Source: Papaver somniferum (taxonomy: Eukaryota > Streptophyta > Magnoliopsida > Ranunculales > Papaveraceae). From it: a DNA stretch of 64,000 nucleotides. Within the stretch, counting starts at the first letter, position 1; every line of letters begins with the position of its first letter. A program made the translations under genes and the position numbers. The notes below the pieces were generated by a model, which saw only the letters and a list, made by a program, of their open reading frames with translations, was not told where the DNA came from and did not search any database. Below are positions 21,916 through 34,870 of this stretch, in pieces. The stretch lies in assembly GCF_003573695.1 (NCBI RefSeq), contig NC_039358.1, positions 16,616,637 to 16,680,636 on the forward strand, in the 5' to 3' direction.

Positions 21916-24380
21916 TGTTAGAGCACTATTCGGTCGAACTCGCAAGCGTTGCTATCTCAAGTTTAGTTGCCAAAACTATAAGTCTTGATTTATAGTCTAC
22001 TTATAGCTAAGTCTCGGATTAGGATAGAAAGCGTAGTTGAGCATTAGACTTCACAGCGTTCATCGATTGAAGACGAATAACTACTAAGGGGAGCTTGTGG
22101 AACTTCATCAACAAAAAGGTATGTGGAGACTTGAACTCATCTATCACTCAAAAGTCTATCTACTGTATCTCCTATTTGAGCCAAAAGTCGTATAGCTATA
22201 TAGACTTCAACTATGCACATTTGATATTTCGAGGTGAGTTTAACTCGCTTACATATTTCTCGAAATATGTGTTGGTAAGCTTTTGCTTTAACCAAGTTCA
22301 TCTTATATTCTTGACAAAAGTCAAAAGATGATCATGTGAAAATCGCCTGGTAACATCTTACATGATTTGTGTGAGACAGTCATTTGATGTAAACTCGGAA
22401 TGTTTCGTATTAATCATTCGATCACTTGAAAATTGCTTTAAAGCTAATAGTTTGTGTCAGACAGCTATTGTCGTCTTCCAAGAATGTTTCAATGGTTTAA
22501 ATGAGGGTTTAGAACAATTGGATATAAGCACAGTATGCGTACTTGCATATGTGTGATCCAAGTACGGGAACCATGGTATGCATACCCGTATGTGTACTGG
22601 TTGGTTTAATGAAAGTCCGGGAACCTTGTACACATACCGGTACGCTTACTAGCGTGAGGTTAAGTTCCGGGAATTTTTGCTGAGTTTGGAAGGTATGCGT
22701 ACCCGTTCGCATACTGGCGAACCCAAACTTAGTCCGTCCACTAAGGTATGCGTACCTTTTTGCATACTTGAGTGGATTATGTTCTAAATCGGTTTGTTCA
22801 TGAACTAATACATTTATATAATAAGGAATGCAATCTTTTGAAAACCGTGGCTATAATGTTCATGACTTGATTCGAGTGAATCAAAATCGATTTTGCTTCA
22901 ATTGTGTCTTGTATACTTCTATGAGAATATAAACAATTGAACAACTCTAGAACTAGTTTCATTTGAGTCATTTGAACTAGTTATGGTTAAGATGAATGAG
23001 GTTGATATGAAAGTGTTCATATGGATAACTTCGGTTAACTATTGTTGAGCCAACAAAGGTGTACACATTTGGGTATGGTTACTCATATCTAAATGAAGTC
23101 ACATTTCATTTGTGTGTAACAAGCTAAGTTCGATCTAACGGTTGAAATATATTACCTTGAGTCTAATCAGGTTTTCATCTAACGGTGAATGCTTTGTTAC
23201 CAAGTAACATTGATTGAAAAAACTGATTTGAAGACTACATAAAGGAGAACTCTAGCAATTGGGAAACCTAATCCACATACCTCTTGTGTGATACTAGTTG
23301 CAACTAGAGTCGATTCTCCTTTAACCTTAGGTTTTTTCCAAAACCCTGTAGGTTAACGACTTGAAGACTTGTTTGGGATTATGAAGCCAGACCCAACTAT
23401 TTTCTCTGTAGTTGCATGTTGTGATCTTGCTGTTTTCTATCGTGATTGAGTACTATCTTCTATAAGATTTGCTCGAGATTTAATCTCCGATAGGAAAAAT
23501 AAAAAGTAGTCACAAACATCTTCGTCTCATCGTTTGTGATTCCACAATATCTTGTTTCGCTACCATATGATTAAGAGTATTGTGTGGTGATTGATATTTC
23601 TAGGCTGTTCTTCGGAAATATAAGTCTGGTATATCAATTGGTTCCTGTTCACCTTGATTTATCAAAAGACGGAACAAAACTCGTAGGTTTATCTGTGGGA
23701 GACAAATTTATCTATTCAATAGACTTTTTTGTGTGAGACAGATTGGTTTATCAAGTCTTCGACTTTGAGTCGTAGTAGCTCTTAGTTGTGGGTGAGATCA
23801 GCTAAGGGAATCAAGTGTGTAGAGTCTTTCTAGGATTTAGAGACATAAGGAGCGCAACTGTACCTTGATCAGCGTGAGATTGGTTAGGGCTCAACTACAT
23901 TGCAGTCTGAAGTTAAGTTGGAGTAGGCTAGTGTCTGTAGCGGCTTAATACAGTGTGGTGTTCAAATATGGACTAGGTCCTGGGGGTTTTCTGCATTTGC
24001 GGTTTTCTCATTAACAAAACTTCCGGTGTCTGTGTTATTTCTTTTCCGCATTATATTTGTTTATGTAATTGAAATATCACAGGTTGTGCGTAAGTTCGAT
24101 CAATTGTGAATCCAACCTTTGGTTGTTGATTAAATTGATTGACACTTGGATATTGTTTTTTGATACCGTCCAAGTTATTTCTTATATTCAATCGGGCTCG
24201 CAAATTCCTATTTGTTTGATTGCAGATTGAATTGAGAAATTGAGATATAAGTCTTTGATATACTTTTCTTAAGATTGAGTCTGACTGTCTAGATGATTCT
24301 CTTGAAAGTATATTGGAGTTAGTCCATATAGATTGCTAAGCGAAATATTGGGTGTGGTTGTTAGACCCTCCGCTTTTTCA
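21916..24380 (+). repeat. 3' LTR of the SIRE-type Copia element, 2,465 bp
   Basis: It starts TGTTAGAGCACTATTCGG after the polypurine tract and ends CTCCGCTTTTTCA. It aligns over its length with the solo LTRs at 15399-17749 and 24473-26820. A region near 22540-22760 carries several copies of a GTATGCGTACC-type motif that the other copies lack in this form. Confidence 0.85.
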
Positions 24381-27076
24381 CTCATCAAATGACTCTCATC
24401 ATCCATACGAAGGTTTTCCCAATCAGAATTTAGGTTTTGAAGCCTAGATTCTTTCTCAAAGGTATTCCCTTCTGAAAAGTGGGGGTACAACAACCACACC
24501 CAATATTTCGCTTAGCAATCCGTATGGACAAACTCCAATATACTTTCTAGAGAATCAACTAGACAGTCAGACTCAATCTAAACAAAAAGTATATCAAAGA
24601 GTTTATATCTCAATCTCTCGATTTGATACATACTCAAGCAAATAGAAATCTGCGAGTCTTTATCTCTCGATTTGGTACCAAAGACCAATATCCAAGTGTC
24701 AATCAATTTAAATCAACAACCAAAAGGTCGGATATTCTAATTGATTGAACAACGCACAACCTGTGATATTTCAATTATATAACAAAATATAATGCGTAAA
24801 AGAAATAACACAGACACCAAAATTTTGTTAACGAGGAAACCGTGGATGCAGAAAAACCCCGAGACCTAGTCCAGTTTGAACACACACTGTATTAAGCCGC
24901 TATAGACACTAGCCTACTCCAAATTAACTTCGGTCTGGACAGTAGTTGAACCCCAATCAATCTCACACTGATCCAAGGTACAGTTATGCTCTTACGTATC
25001 TGATCCCAGCCGGATGCTACGTACTTGATTCCCTTAGCCGATCTTACCCACAACTAAGAGTTGCTACGATCCAAAGTCAAAGACTTGAATAAACAAATCT
25101 GTATCACACATAAAAGTCTACGGTAATAGATAAATCCGTCTCCCACGAATATACCTATGAGTTTTGTTCCGTCTTTTGATAAATGAAGGTGAACAGGAAC
25201 CAATTGATAAACCGGACTTATATTCCCGAATAATAGCCTAGTATTATCAATCACCTCACAATAATCTTAATCGACGCAGCGAAAAAGATATCGCGAAATC
25301 ACAAACGATGAGACGAAGTGTTTGTGATTTCTTTTATATCTTGCCTATCGGAGATACCAATCTCAAGACAATTATTACAATTGTACTCGTACGATAGAAA
25401 CAGCAAGATCAGATCACACAACTACGAGAAAGTAGTATCGGTCTGGCTTCACAATCCCAATGAAGTCTTTAAGTCGTTAACCTGGTTTAGAAGAAGAAAC
25501 CAAAGGTTAAAGGAGAACCGACTCTATATTAGCACAACTAGTATCACACAGAAGGTGTGGGGATTAGGTTTCCCAGTTGCTAGAGTTCTCCCTTATATAG
25601 TCTTTCAAATCAAGATTTGCAATCAATGTTAGCTTGGTAACAAAGCATTCAATATTCACCGTTAGATGAAAAACTGATTAGATTCAAGCTAATATCTTTC
25701 AACCGTTAGATCGAAAACTAGCTTGTTACACACAAATTAAATGCACGTTTCTAGGCTTGTGTAACCGTACCCAAACTTGTACATTTGTTGGTTCAACAAT
25801 AGTCAACCAAATGGTTAGCCATATGATCACTTTCATATCAACCATATTATTATTCACCATAACTAGTTCAAGTGACTCAAATGAACTAGTTATAGAGTTG
25901 TTCAATTGCAAGGAAATCTTATATAATTACACAAGACTCGATTGAAGCAAAAACGATTTGATTCACTCGAATCGGTTCATGAAGTATATAGCCACGGTTT
26001 GCAATTTGCATTCCTTAGTTTATATAAGAATAAGTTCACAAACATCGTTTTTAGATATAACCTACTCAAGTTCGCGGACTGGGTTCGCTAACTTAAGTTC
26101 CCGGACGGAGTTCACAAACTCCAGCAGAATTTCTCGGGTCAAGAACTTCCGCCAGTTCGCGGACTTGGCTCACGCCACTATTTCGGTTCTCTTGATCAAC
26201 AAAGTTCGCAAACTTCGGTTCAAGGAATAAGGACTTATACATATATGTGTTTCCACATCAATGCTTATATCCTCCAATGATTATATAATCTAAACTCTCA
26301 TTTCAATCATTGAAACATTCTTAGAGGACGCTGATATTCTATAGTTGTTATTCACAAACTATTTTTCGTCAAAGTAAGAAATTTTCAAAGTGATTGAAAC
26401 TTGTCATGACTTTCGTCACTAGGTAAAGATGAACTTGGCTAAAGCGAAAGCTTACCAACACATATTTCGAGAAGTAGATATGAGAGATAAACTCGCTCGA
26501 AATAACAAATGTATATAAGCTAAGTCTATATAGCAAAACGAATTTTGTCTCAAGATAGGAGATAAATAGACTTTTGACTGATAGATAAGTTCAAGTCTCC
26601 ACATACTTTTTAGACGATGAAGATCCACCGGTTCCTTGAGTAGTCCTTCATCTTATATGATAATTGCCATGGAGTTCTTGAGCTCAACTACACTTTTATC
26701 CTAGTCCGAGACCTTAGCTATAGTAGACTAGAATTCAAGACTTATATTTTTGATCACTAACATTGACAAACATGCTTGAGATAGCAACGCATGCGAGTTC
26801 GACCGAGCAATGCTCTAACACCTTCGAATACGGTTTCTACGATATCCCAAGCATCTTTAGACTTAGTTCAGTAGTCACATGGTGCTTAAGATATGAGTTA
26901 ATGGCATGGATAATAGCATTTAATCCGTCAGAATTTTGCTTTGCGGCAAGAATCTCCACAGGTTCATACTCTCCAATATCCTTTGCAACAGTTACACTGT
27001 CTACTGCAACTACTGGAGGACTATAGCCATTAACTACACAGACCCAACGAGAATCCTCCGGAAACACCAGGTGCAA
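24381..27076 (-). pseudogene. SIRE-type Copia gag (UBN2 domain), split by a solo LTR
   Basis: The pieces are 26821-27076 and 24381-24472 (minus). The first contains WVCVVNGYSPP and LAAKQNSDGLNAIIHAINS, the second WENLRMDDESHLMS. Joined across the insertion at 24473-26820, they continue in one frame through DAWDIVETVFEGNTFEKES, the core of the Copia UBN2 gag domain. A frameshift just upstream of DAWDI and stops further upstream show it is dead. The rest of this gag should lie beyond the plus-strand Copia element that starts at 24380 and reaches left. No LTR or primer site of this older element was found right of 27076. Confidence 0.75.
24473..26820 (-). mobile_element. SIRE-type Copia solo LTR, inverted, 2,348 bp
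   Basis: The plus strand runs from TGAAAAGTGGGGGTACAACA to GAGCAATGCTCTAACA, the reverse complement of the LTR family. It is flanked by direct repeats CCTTC (24468-24472 and 26821-26825). Excision restores a continuous gag frame, which confirms both ends. Confidence 0.9.
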
Positions 27077-30000
27077 CCGTTAATTTCTGATAATCTGTAT
27101 AGGTAGATCCACTAAAATCATAAATCTATCAAGTCTTTACATGACAAGATTGGTTAACCATAATACTAAGTGTATCTTGCACCTTCAAGAGGTGTACCAA
27201 TAAAATTAAAATTTTAGAATTACTTCAAACTTTCAATAAGCTTGTTGTAACTTTTTTTTGATTACATTTCTAAAGTGATAAAAAGTACCACCTAAGCACT
27301 AAGACAACACACAATATCTACAAACATTGTCAATCTCTTCCTAAAAATCGATCTTTGAATAGGTTTATTAAGGCTATGGACATTAGTATAAAAACCTTTT
27401 ATTGCTTTTACTTATGAAATTGATCAAAGTATTATCAGGAATTTCCATTTTGACCTTAATTAAAAATAATATAATAAATATAATTTTGTTTCTAATTATT
27501 TAGAATTATGTAATGGAAACGTAATCTTTCTTTATAATAAGAGACCTCAAAATGTCACATCGCGTCCCCATAAACACTCTGATTTTTAGTTAAGCCATGT
27601 AATCACATTTTTCCAAGTCATTGCCATGTCATCAACATCCTAAAGGACACAACTTTTAACCAAAATAAAGCTTCACATGTCCTTTCAAAAGTATCTCTTC
27701 AAAAATTTACATGTCCTTTCAAAAGAATCTCCTTACAAATGATTTCTCCATAAAAGATTACATACAAGCAAAACCTCATTAGATACGGTTAGGACATCTT
27801 CAGGGAACCTATAAAAATTAACGCCTATAGAGTTGCATAACCCTAGATTAATTTGGTTCCACGAGAAAAAAACAACGATTACAAATGAAATCTTTAATTT
27901 CAGGGAAAAGAAGACACCTGGCTTGCACACTACGAAACCTGGAAAAAAAACCGAGTCGGGAAACATCCACGGAAGTTGAAGATATGTCAAGCAGAGATGT
28001 ATAGACAATCAACCAACAGTCAAGTGGGTATCTTTTCATTATTATCAAGCAATAAAGGATGATGTTTTCATAATGAAAATTTCATGAATACATTGAGTAT
28101 ATAGTGGATCAATCCCTAAAGAAACTCTTAAGACATAAGAGAGATACTTTATATAAAAATTCTAACCAAATGTATGTGGTTGCAGAAGTAAAAGAGGTAT
28201 TAAAAGGACCTAGAAAAAATCAAGCACGTCAATAGAGTTGTGATTCGAATAGAATGCATCAATAGATAGAGGAAGAAACTAATTTCTCAAATAACAAATC
28301 CCAATGGCCTAGATCTAATGTTTGCCGAGAAAATGTTAACGGTAACCGTAACTTCATCCACTTCCAGTTTTGGTTAACTAATTACATATAACATGAATGA
28401 TATTCATAACTTGATTGTTGAACTTTACACAGAGAAGTCAAACACATGGAATAATTTATGAAGACTATAGGCGGATCCATGAGCCAAAACTAGAAGAAGG
28501 GAATGTATTTTTCATTGAAACTTCGAAATTGGAGAACACTTGGGATTTCAATGGCCCCTCATGAATGAATATAAGTTTTCTTTTGGAGAGGATACGACAA
28601 ACTAGAAAACTAAAGAAAGGTACGAATTCACATTCATGGAGTTTGAAAAAATCCAAGGTAACCGAAAGAACAAATAGGTTACATCTGTGTTTAACACACA
28701 TTATGAATATGATTTGAATATGAGTAAAGTTCTTATTTTTAACCAAGAAGAATGCTTTAGAGATATCTACATATCAATAGTAGATTAACAAGTTTGGGAA
28801 AAGAGAAACCATTTGTCAAAAGAGACGGACATGAGACTATTTTAACCAAACCGACAGTGATGGTAGAAGGTTACAATGAAGGGTTGTTGTCCGTTCAACA
28901 ATATCTGGTCGTCATGTACACATTGTTTGAAGAGCAAGTTGCATGATGTGGTAATATCACGAAGCTAATAGTTCGTGGTGAATGGGATTGTGTTTCCGTT
29001 GTTATTCACTTGGGGCCAAGGTTTTATGTTACTTCACTATCAAGATGCATATGGTTACACTCTAGATTTTTTCAGAACCTATGTAACACGAAGTGGCTAT
29101 AAGTAAACCAGTTTGATTGTTTCTCAAGTAACAGAAGATCCTCCCAATAAAAACTAATGGCCATTAAAAAGATAGATCACATACACTTGATTCAAATTTG
29201 TATTGGAGAAAACTCGAATTGTACACCTGTGGATGAATTTTTCAGTAACTTTACCAGCTACATACTAAGTATTCGAACGCATATGCTGAAATAATAATTA
29301 AGAAATAAAAAGGTTTTCCGATTTTACTAGAGGAGAATGTAAAATTGATTAAAACCAATTTTGTGTCTCCGGTTTCATGTAATATTATATATTTCGAGAA
29401 ATGGACCCATGTATTATATATTTGTTTTTTTCATGGATTTTTGTGGAAATTGAAACTTATATGTTTACGAGACGTTGAACCATGATGCCCAAGTTTCGTT
29501 ATTTGTCATGTTTTAAGCATAAAATATTCCATGGAGAGAAAGACTAGCTCATGATCATTGCAAATCACTTCACTTATAGTTTTTCTTAAATTCCCATTTG
29601 CAAAGTATCCGGTGTGTATGCACCGGGTTAGATGTTTCATAAATAATAAGTGAATATGAAGATTTTATTAAATTAATTAAGATTTTAATTTGAAATGTCG
29701 AACTAAATTTAAATAACCATTACATTCAATTACAATTAATGCTACTACACTCAAACTTTGAATTGATGGTAATGTAGTTTGTCGAGTGTATAGTATAGTA
29801 AAACCATCTCCCAAACAAGGGTCGAATCTGTTGAACACCTTGAGGGTGTGGAAACAACCTTTGTATTAAAAAATAATATCGAATTTTATTTATCATTCCC
29901 CTTAAACTCTTTGTTGTTTCAATTTACAAAGCAAAATAAGTTAAAGATTACAACAAATTGTATAATCTCAATTTTTGAATTCAAAATTTTGAATCATCCT

Positions 30001-30104
30001 GATCGTTTGATTATCATTTTTATCCATCATCTTGGATCAATGGCTTGTATCATGTACATATTAGCTCACACCTTTGTTGATTCTTTGAAAACGACTTGAT
30101 AATC
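27077..30104. other. Gene-free AT-rich stretch
   Basis: No gene, LTR pair or transposon end was recognised. Small open frames (for example 27733-28008 and 28465-28746 minus, 29848-30099 plus) show no domain. A short direct repeat around CACATGTCCTTTCAAAAG lies near 27672-27735. The stretch may be old, decayed transposon sequence. Confidence 0.5.
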
Positions 30105-30221
30105 TTTTTTTCTTTTTCTTAATCACAAATTTTATTATTAGAAAGGCTAAAACAATACAAATGTGGAGACCAAAAGAAAAAAGAATTACAAAGCCCAATA
30201 AGAAGGCCCAAGTTTTCCTAA

Positions 30222-30998
30222 CTAAACAAATTTGTAGTAGACAGTGTCTGGCATTTCTATGCGCTTTAAAAATAATGGTCTTCCAGTGTGTACTACCCTT
30301 TCTCCTGTAGCCAATTCTGCTTCCCTCTTAGCTAAAGAATCCGCAGAGAAATTAATCTCACGATAACAGTGTTCAAAAATAATATCTTCCATTTGCCTGA
30401 TAGCATTTCTCCATCTAGTTTTTATAAACCAAGGAACCATACCTGTGCTAAACTCATTGATAACTAACTTGGAGTCAGACCTGATGATTAATCTTGTAGC
30501 ATTTAGGATAATGGCTCATTCAAAAACACATAAAACAACAAAGCATTCAACTATATAGTTAGTTGTGATGCCTAACCCACCTGACAGAGTGCCAACAGTG
30601 TTGCAATGCTCATCCCTGGAAATGATACCAAATTCTGCATTTCCTGGGTTTCCAAATGAAGAACCATCACAACAAAAGAGCAAGTATCCCTGTTTTGGAG
30701 AACTCCAATGGAAAGCTTTGATGCAGCTGTATTTAGTAAATTTAACACCCAATTTGAAGAATTCAATAATTTGTTGATCATAAGATTGTCCCCATCTTGT
30801 GCCCTTCATTATGCAACCACCTTCATGCACTAATTGCCATATTCTACACTTAAAACTGTTTAGATCAGGTTCAACTTCTTTAAATAATTTTTTATTTCTT
30901 TGAAACCAAAGCTCTTTCATGGTTGCATAGGCTGCAGTCATCCAAATTTCTTTTAACCAAAGGACTATTACTCTGAGATGCTTTGCAGATGTCTTCAA
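30222..30998 (-). pseudogene. LINE C-terminal RNase H domain, broken
   Basis: RNase H removes RNA from the RNA-DNA hybrid. The first half (to 30516) holds DGSS.GNPG and the R-D-E line of plant LINE RNase H. The second half (30440-30222) holds the HCYREIN..AD.LA block with the late catalytic Asp. A stop and a short gap near 30440-30516 separate them, so the domain cannot be made whole. Confidence 0.8.
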
Positions 30999-32257
30999 AA
31001 GAAGTTGGCTTAACGAAATTAAAGATAGAGCATATCCAAGACCAAATGTGAACCCAAAGGGTATGGTTCATACAATCTTGTTCTTCTTTGCATATACAGC
31101 ATCTGGAGACCATTTCAAATCCATTACTTCTCATTATATCATCATCATTATAGATTTTATGTTGTAATTTCCAAATGTTGCTGGCTATACTTGGGTGTAA
31201 GAACGATTTCCATATAAATAATGTCCAGGGGCACCTTAGGTTCTCTGAGTCTAATTTTTTCTACAACATAAGAAGTTGAAAAAATACCTTTGACATTGCC
31301 ACTCCATACTAAAATATCTTTTTCTCCACTGACTTCAGGAAGAGATGAGGTGTTAGAATAATACAGCATCTCATCTGGGACATTCCAAGTTCTTCCTTCT
31401 AGTAGATCTTTAACCTTTGTAGATGGGGAAAAATGATTCGCTGGTTTTTCAGAAAATTGAAGAGACGAGCGTGTTGTCGAGACTCCTCAACCGAGCAAAC
31501 TGTTCAACCTCACACAGATGCACTGCAAAGGGAGTGCTTAGATTCGAGAGATCAATCTGTAGGACTCCGGCCTAAACCAAGTCAATGGCCGTTCCAGAGT
31601 CAATTCGGTCGCAAAGAGGGAGATGGGTTGATCTGTAGGAGGGAAGCTGAGAATTATGTGGGATCAATGATAATCAAGGATTGTGGATGTGTTGAAGATT
31701 TCTGCAAGTTTTCTGTGAACTGATGAGTTCGAATAAGTTCTGGGAGATTGACGAATTCTTGAGAGTAATTGCTCGAGAAATTCTGTGTAGACGAATGTTG
31801 TCCTTTCAATCATGGATTTAGAAACTTATTTATATTGTCAGAATGGTAAACACCTTGATCCCTGTAAGTGTGACGGTTTCTTGAGTGAAAGAGTGAGAAG
31901 TGGGAAATCGTGGTGGAACCAGTTCCAGGTCGTGCGGAGACTTGGTTAACAGTGCACCCACTATTTTCAACCGTTTGCACAACTTACTCACACTTCTCAT
32001 TGTGGATGAATCCACGTGCCGTAGGCCGCCAGACCAAAGCCCTAATTAATATCCCCCATGTGACGTGATTGATGTCTCACGAATCGTGGAGTCTGCATGA
32101 CAGACGTGTATTTAATTAGTCAGTTGTTGACTGTTTAGACAATGAGTCTAGGTTTTGTTGAATTGAGCATGGATCGAACATGTCTGTTGAGACGTAGTTC
32201 TTTGAATGATGTTGACATTGCGCGTATTAGCAAAGATTGTAAATTCGACGACTGAGC

Positions 32258-32560
32258 ATCGATTCGATGAATTACTGAATATTGATAGTTGGATCAATAA
32301 TCAAGCAACTGAGCAAGTATTGCTCAATTCGAAAAATCACTGAATATTGATAGTTGGATCAATATTCGAGCAACTGAGCAAGTATTGCTCAATTCGACGA
32401 ATTACTGATAAATTACTGAATATTGATAGTTGGATCAATATTCGAGCAACTGAGCAAGTATTGCTCGATTCGATGAATTACTGAATATTGATAAATTACT
32501 GAATATTGATAATTGGGTCAATATTCGAGCAACTGAGCAAGTATTGCTCAATTCGACGGA
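32258..32560. repeat. TGAGCAAGTATTGCTCA palindrome array
   Basis: Four near-complete units of 65-83 bases plus a partial one. Each starts with TGAGCAA-GTA-TTGCTC(A/G), a near-perfect inverted repeat with 7-base arms, followed by an ATTACTGAATATTGATAG line and GGATCAATATTCGAGCAAC. The other giant LTR has three more diverged copies at 8164-8325. Confidence 0.85.
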
Positions 32561-33500
32561 TTATTTATTGGTAGCGTGACCCAATAAAATATTAATTAAA
32601 ATATTGGTAGACTACCAAATATTATACGATTAATCCAGATGTTGATTGTTGAATCAACATAAATTCATTAGTGTTTGAATCTTACTCAGAATGATGATTT
32701 GTGGAGCGTTTATTCGAAACCCTAATTTTTGATCAATTGTTCGTCAATTGATGAATCGCTGAAAATAGGTCATGAGTGATCAAGAGACCGACCACATAGG
32801 ATGATGGACGTCCATGTGGCGCCCAAGTGATCGATTGAGCATGCACCAGGGTCCTTAGTTGGCCAGTTGGTGAAAGAATGATGATTAAATGTCGGTTTCA
32901 TTATTTATTGAAATAGTGCTTGATTGAGCATTAGGTGATAAAACCTAATTATGGAAAAGCGAGGGACTGACCAAGAGGGCATGAGACTGGACCTTGGTGT
33001 ACGTGGGACCAGCTAATGGACGTTTGAGCAAACTCCAAGTTGGTTGGAAAGAGTTTGGACCCAATATGAGCAATTGCGCAAATTAGGTCAAAATCGTGAA
33101 AACGTGTGGGACCGGATCCTTGCAAGCCTTAGGGCCAGCCTTGGTCGGTCAAAGAGGCTTTCCCGTGTCACCATAATGTCCGTGTCTCAACCCTTAGAGC
33201 TTTTATATTTTCTGGTATGCGATTGAGCAACATTTTGCATTTTCAGAAGTGTTTGATCTTTGACTGAAATTCTTGATTTTGCTCGATGAGCAAGTATAAC
33301 TTTGCTCATTTGATCAGTATTTTGAGAATATTAAAATAATAATAATATTTTCTTGAATAGCCTAGTCGGTCATGTGATCTTTTGACTTTTTGCCTTTTTC
33401 GTGGTTTGAGTGAGAAAATATGAAGAAACCATGATTTTTGCTCAATCAGAGGAGTTTCATGAGATGAGGGAAATTATAATTATGAAAGACTAGGGATTAT

Positions 33501-33955
33501 AAGGTGTGGGACCGGCCACGGCTAGGGCATGGCCGGCCGGCTAGGTTGCCCGGTCCCGCGACACCTTTCCCTATTTTTTATTATTATTTCTCCTGAAACC
33601 GTGAAATCATGGAGAAACCATGATTTTTGCTCAAACGGAGGAGTTTCATGAGAATAATTATGAAAGACTATGGATTGTAAGGTGTGGGACCGGCCACGAC
33701 TAGGACATGGCTGGCCGGCTAGTTTGCCCGGTCCCGCGACACCTTTCCCTATTTTATTATTATTTCTCATGAAACCGTGAAAATATGGAGAAACCGTGAG
33801 TTTTGCTCAAACAAGGAAAGTTGCTAGAATGAAGGAGTTTTTATGAGTTCGTGAAATAATAAAATAAAGAAAAATAATGGAAGAGTATGGGGACCGGCCA
33901 TGGCTAGGGCATGGCCGGTCGGCCGGTGGGCCCGATCCCTTGGCGTCTCTTTATT
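33501..33955. repeat. Three GC-rich hairpin units in the solo LTR
   Basis: Units at 33501-33567, 33679-33745 and 33889-33955. The first two have outer arms AAGGTGT and ACACCTT and inner arms GGGACCGG and CCGGTCCC around GGCATGGCCGGCCGG. The unit repeats with its AT-rich spacer at a period of about 180-210 bases. Confidence 0.85.
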
Positions 33956-34548
33956 ATTTTAATATTATTGTTTTATCTCTCCGGTTTTGTGTAGGATTCC
34001 TCGTTTGTCCGTATTTTCGAATGCTCGTTTGTACATTTGGGTGCTCGTTCGTGCATCATTGTTGAGTACACTTGCACCATTTTATGAGGCTTACTCGGTG
34101 ATGGTCCAGATGCCCAGTTGTTGAGTATTTATTACTAATTTATGAAATTCAGTGGAGAATGATTCATGAAACTGAGTAATAAAGGTGAGTAGTTATTTAT
34201 TATCAATCCATAGGATCAGCCGTGGATTCGATCATGAATTCGAAATAATAAAATGAGTATTACCATTCCATGGGATCGTGGATTCGACCATACAATCCGA
34301 GTAATAAAATTATTTATTACCATTCCATGAGATCAGCCGTGGATTCGATCATGAAATCAGAGTAATGAGATAAAATAATTATTTATTACCATTCCATGGG
34401 ATCGGTCGTGGATTCCACCATGGAATCGGAGTAATGAGATAAAATAGATTATCTTCTAGGAATTCAGTGGTGAATGTCACGGTATAATTAATCTATTGCA
34501 GAAGGGATATTAGCCAGTTCAAGCGTCATACCCATCCTGAGAGGTGCA

Positions 34549-34870
34549 TAGTCAGGGAACAGCTAGTGTTGTCGATGTCCTGAAGGTGTTTTGCCCTCTC
34601 AACAATTATGTATGGAGAACCGCCTGAATCTATACACGGTCTCTCTACATAGTCAGGGAACAGTAAGTGTCACCGACGTCCTGAAGGCGTTTTTCCCTCT
34701 CAACAAATAATTATGTATGGAGGACCGCCCAATCTTTCTTCTATGTAGAGGCAGGTCTCTCTATGTAGTCAGGGAACAACGAGTGTCGCCGACTTTCTGA
34801 AGGCGTTTTTCCCTCTCAACAAACAATTATGTATGGAGGACCGCCCAATCTTTCTTCTACATAGAGAGGC
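34549..34870. repeat. Three tandem units of 100-116 bp near the LTR end
   Basis: Units start AGTCAGGGAACA near 34549, 34651 and 34767 and pass through CTGAAGGCGTTTTTCCCTCTC and ATTATGTATGGAGGACCGCC. The Ty3 LTR at 10586-10924 has the related line AGTCAGGGTAAACTCG once, so the amplification is specific to this copy. Confidence 0.8.

Larger units (their letters stand above)
12610..24380 (+). mobile_element. SIRE-type Copia retrotransposon, non-autonomous, with nested insertions
   Basis: Pieces of one 5' LTR are at 12610-13156, 15159-15398 and 17750-18266. They are separated by a Ty3 solo LTR and a solo LTR of the same family, each with matching target duplications. Then come a tRNA-iMet type primer site, a gag remnant, about 2.5 kb without recognisable enzymes, a polypurine tract and a complete 3' LTR (21916-24380). 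The beginning of the 5' LTR lies left of the inverted copy and outside the window. The five bases after the right end are CTCAT. Protease, integrase and RT are absent, so it needed enzymes from elsewhere. Confidence 0.8.

Noticed and set aside
32258..32560. Regular repeats that might suggest a CRISPR-like array
   Set aside because: Units are contiguous, spacers repeat too, and the setting is a plant LTR; these are LTR subrepeats.
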